This document shows, piece by piece, positions 6,967 through 8,184 of a DNA stretch of 8,184 nt. The notes below the pieces were generated by a model. It had not been told where the DNA came from. It ran no database searches and was given only the letters and a program-made list of their open reading frames with translations. This DNA is from Elusimicrobiota bacterium (lineage in GTDB: Bacteria; CAYTYR01; UBA6262; DAOVJB01). The stretch is from assembly GCA_030673425.1 (NCBI GenBank), contig DAOVJB010000046.1, forward strand, positions 1 to 8,184, in the 5' to 3' direction. The translations under genes were made by a program, and so were the position numbers. Every line of letters begins with the position of its first letter. Positions within the stretch are counted from its first letter, which is position 1.

Positions 6967-7641
6967 TTACGAACCATGTGCAAGAACCAGCACATTTATT
7001 AATCTGACCCCTGCCTTATATAAAACCTTAGAACATTCATTAACAGTTGTACCTGTAGTATAGACATCATCAATAAGAAGAACCGATTTTTTACCAAATA
7101 CACCCGGTTTTCTCACAAAAAAGGAGTCTCTTAGATTTTCTATTCTTGCGTCTTTATTCAATTTATACTGGGGTTTGGTATTTTTTATTCTTTTTAAGTT
7201 ATTATTTATCACCTTTTTATTAAAATGTTTCCCTATCCCGTCTATAAGAAGCTCCGTCTGGTTAAACCCCCTCTTCCTGTATTGCCTCCTATACAAGGGA
7301 ACAGGAATAAGATAATCAATCTTATCTATATCAAAATGATTTTTTATGTGGCCGACCATAAGTTCACTAAGTGCCCTGGTTAAAGCCGTTTTCTTCTTGT
7401 ACTTCACTAAATGAATACACTGCTTTAATATACCTTCATATTTCCCCACAGCCCGAACTTGATTAAAATAGACCCTGGATTTTATATCAGGCCTGGGGCA
7501 ATAAGGACTATTTGGTAATGAAACTTTTTCCCAGCAATAAGAACATAAACGTCTTTTGTTATCAGCAGCAAGAGCTCGCCCGCAAACCTCGCAATACAAC
7601 GGATACATAAAATTTAGTATATATTCCCATACAGTAGGCAT
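6967..7641 (-). CDS. ComF family protein (phosphoribosyltransferase-like)
   Basis: This 224-residue cytoplasmic protein belongs to the ComF/GntX group, linked to DNA uptake in naturally competent bacteria. It has an N-terminal zinc-binding region and a type I phosphoribosyltransferase fold. Cysteines C17, C20, C33 and C36 form two CxxC pairs. The usual third CxxCG motif is degenerate here (C48-P-R-P), so only one cysteine remains. The central family motif is IPVPLYRRQYRKRGFNQTELL in spirit, with IPVPLYRR at 112-119 and KRGFNQ at 123-128. The PRPP-binding loop is VLLIDDVYTTGTT (187-199). The ATG at 7641 is supported by the typical FMYPLYCEVCG N-terminus, although the only upstream AAGGA is 14 bases away. 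It begins 28 bases after the beta-barrel gene, so the two are probably co-transcribed. Assignment is firm; the substrate is unknown. Confidence 0.93.
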   Translation of the reverse strand: MPTVWEYILNFMYPLYCEVCGRALAADNKRRLCSYCWEKVSLPNSPYCPRPDIKSRVYFNQVRAVGKYEGILKQCIHLVKYKKKTALTRALSELMVGHIKNHFDIDKIDYLIPVPLYRRQYRKRGFNQTELLIDGIGKHFNKKVINNNLKRIKNTKPQYKLNKDARIENLRDSFFVRKPGVFGKKSVLLIDDVYTTGTTVNECSKVLYKAGVRLINVLVLAHGS

Positions 7642-7669
7642 ATAGAATTTTTCAATCCTTATCTATTTA

Positions 7670-8184
7670 TTAGAATTTAATCAGCAACTTAAAGAGCACG
7701 TTAACCGTCCAGTAATTATTCTGTGAAAGCTCAATATATTCAACCCTGGAAAAACCTGTACCCAGGGTAAAAACAAAATTACTGCTTACATTATAATCAA
7801 CATCTAAGTCAGCACTGTAAGTGTTTTTATTATTCTTTTCCACGTTACTGCGTTGAATATCTGTCTTGAGAGTCGTGGAAAATTTCAGAGCATTCTTAAG
7901 CATAATAGGTTTCTTGATAAGCGGTAAACGAAGTCCTCTCGGAAATCTTAAATTAGTAGTTATATTAATACTCGGGGTCTTCCTGTCATCAAAACTCGTG
8001 CTTTGTCCTCTCTGTTGGGTCCATTTATGATCATAACGCACCTTAAACCTTAAATTTTTTACCAGGTTGAAATTTACCTGCACACCCTTTTTTTGTGAGA
8101 TATTAGTCTTTAAATCTCTACCTTCTGCGTTTTTATCAATTGCTAGGCTATCCTGGTATTCGAGAATCCATGTATATTTTTTAA
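7670..8184 (-). CDS. Outer-membrane beta-barrel protein, C-terminal 170 residues (SprA/Sov-like?)
   Basis: The frame is open to the right window edge and ends at TAA (7672-7670). An internal GTG at 8083 is not the true start, because 33 sense codons precede it. The visible part alternates polar and hydrophobic residues in amphipathic strands (VQVNFNLVKNLRFKVRYD, then TYSADLDVDYNVSSNFVFT) and ends in a phenylalanine (LFKLLIKF), as expected for the sorting signal read by the BAM complex. The order of an LRFPRGLRLPL strand, LKNALKFSTTL, a DIQR turn, a DVDYNVSSN strand and a final barrel strand resembles the end of the type IX translocon SprA/Sov as I remember it. That is a pattern judgement, not an alignment. 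Any other large barrel, such as an LptD-like or uncharacterised one, could fit. Outer-membrane barrel is likely; SprA identity is tentative. Confidence 0.65.
   Translation of the reverse strand, partial: KKYTWILEYQDSLAIDKNAEGRDLKTNISQKKGVQVNFNLVKNLRFKVRYDHKWTQQRGQSTSFDDRKTPSINITTNLRFPRGLRLPLIKKPIMLKNALKFSTTLKTDIQRSNVEKNNKNTYSADLDVDYNVSSNFVFTLGTGFSRVEYIELSQNNYWTVNVLFKLLIKF

Noticed and set aside
1-8184. CRISPR arrays, tRNA genes, insertion sequences and riboswitches.
   Set aside because: I saw no spaced repeat array, cloverleaf, transposase frame or terminal inverted repeats; the gaps between genes are all under 100 bases.

Overview
The window is an AT-rich stretch of bacterial DNA in which every convincing gene lies on the minus strand, so transcription runs from right to left. 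The protein set points to a Gram-negative (diderm), probably uncultured bacterium: the C-terminus of an outer-membrane beta-barrel, a PorV/PorQ-type outer-membrane protein fused to TPR repeats, and a secreted Kelch propeller with a FlgD-like/type IX-like C-terminal domain. This combination is familiar from Bacteroidetes and from candidate phyla such as Omnitrophota and its relatives. I cannot fix the phylum from sequence alone.

Layout in transcription order, right to left. (1) 8184-7670: the last 170 residues of a large beta-barrel protein that is open at the window edge and resembles the C-terminus of SprA/Sov. (2) 7641-6967: a ComF-family phosphoribosyltransferase, 28 bases downstream. (3) A 66-base gap with a good sigma-70-like promoter (TTGCTT, 17 bases, TATAAT). 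(4) 6900-5251: argS, complete. (5) 5254-3416: the PorV-like/TPR fusion, whose GTG start overlaps the argS stop. (6) 3419-2088: the Kelch/FlgD-like secreted protein, joined by an ATGA overlap. (7) 2066-681: a membrane-bound class III adenylate cyclase with all catalytic residues. (8) 644-607: a hairpin with a short U-run that probably ends the argS-to-cyclase transcript. (9) 588-112: a MATE transporter head that breaks off after about 130 residues. (10) 104-1: the start of an unrelated small protein behind a very strong ribosome binding site, running off the left edge.

The tight coupling of argS, the PorV-TPR protein, the Kelch protein and the cyclase suggests one transcript. The most interesting possibility is that the beta-barrel, the PorV-like protein and the Kelch protein with its sorting-type C-terminal domain are parts of a type IX-like secretion route: translocon, shuttle and cargo. 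The cyclase would be a co-transcribed signalling protein. This is inference. PorV-like and FlgD-like domains also occur in bacteria without type IX secretion. The first 200 bases or so look as if they come from different DNA than the rest, either by rearrangement or by assembly chimerism.
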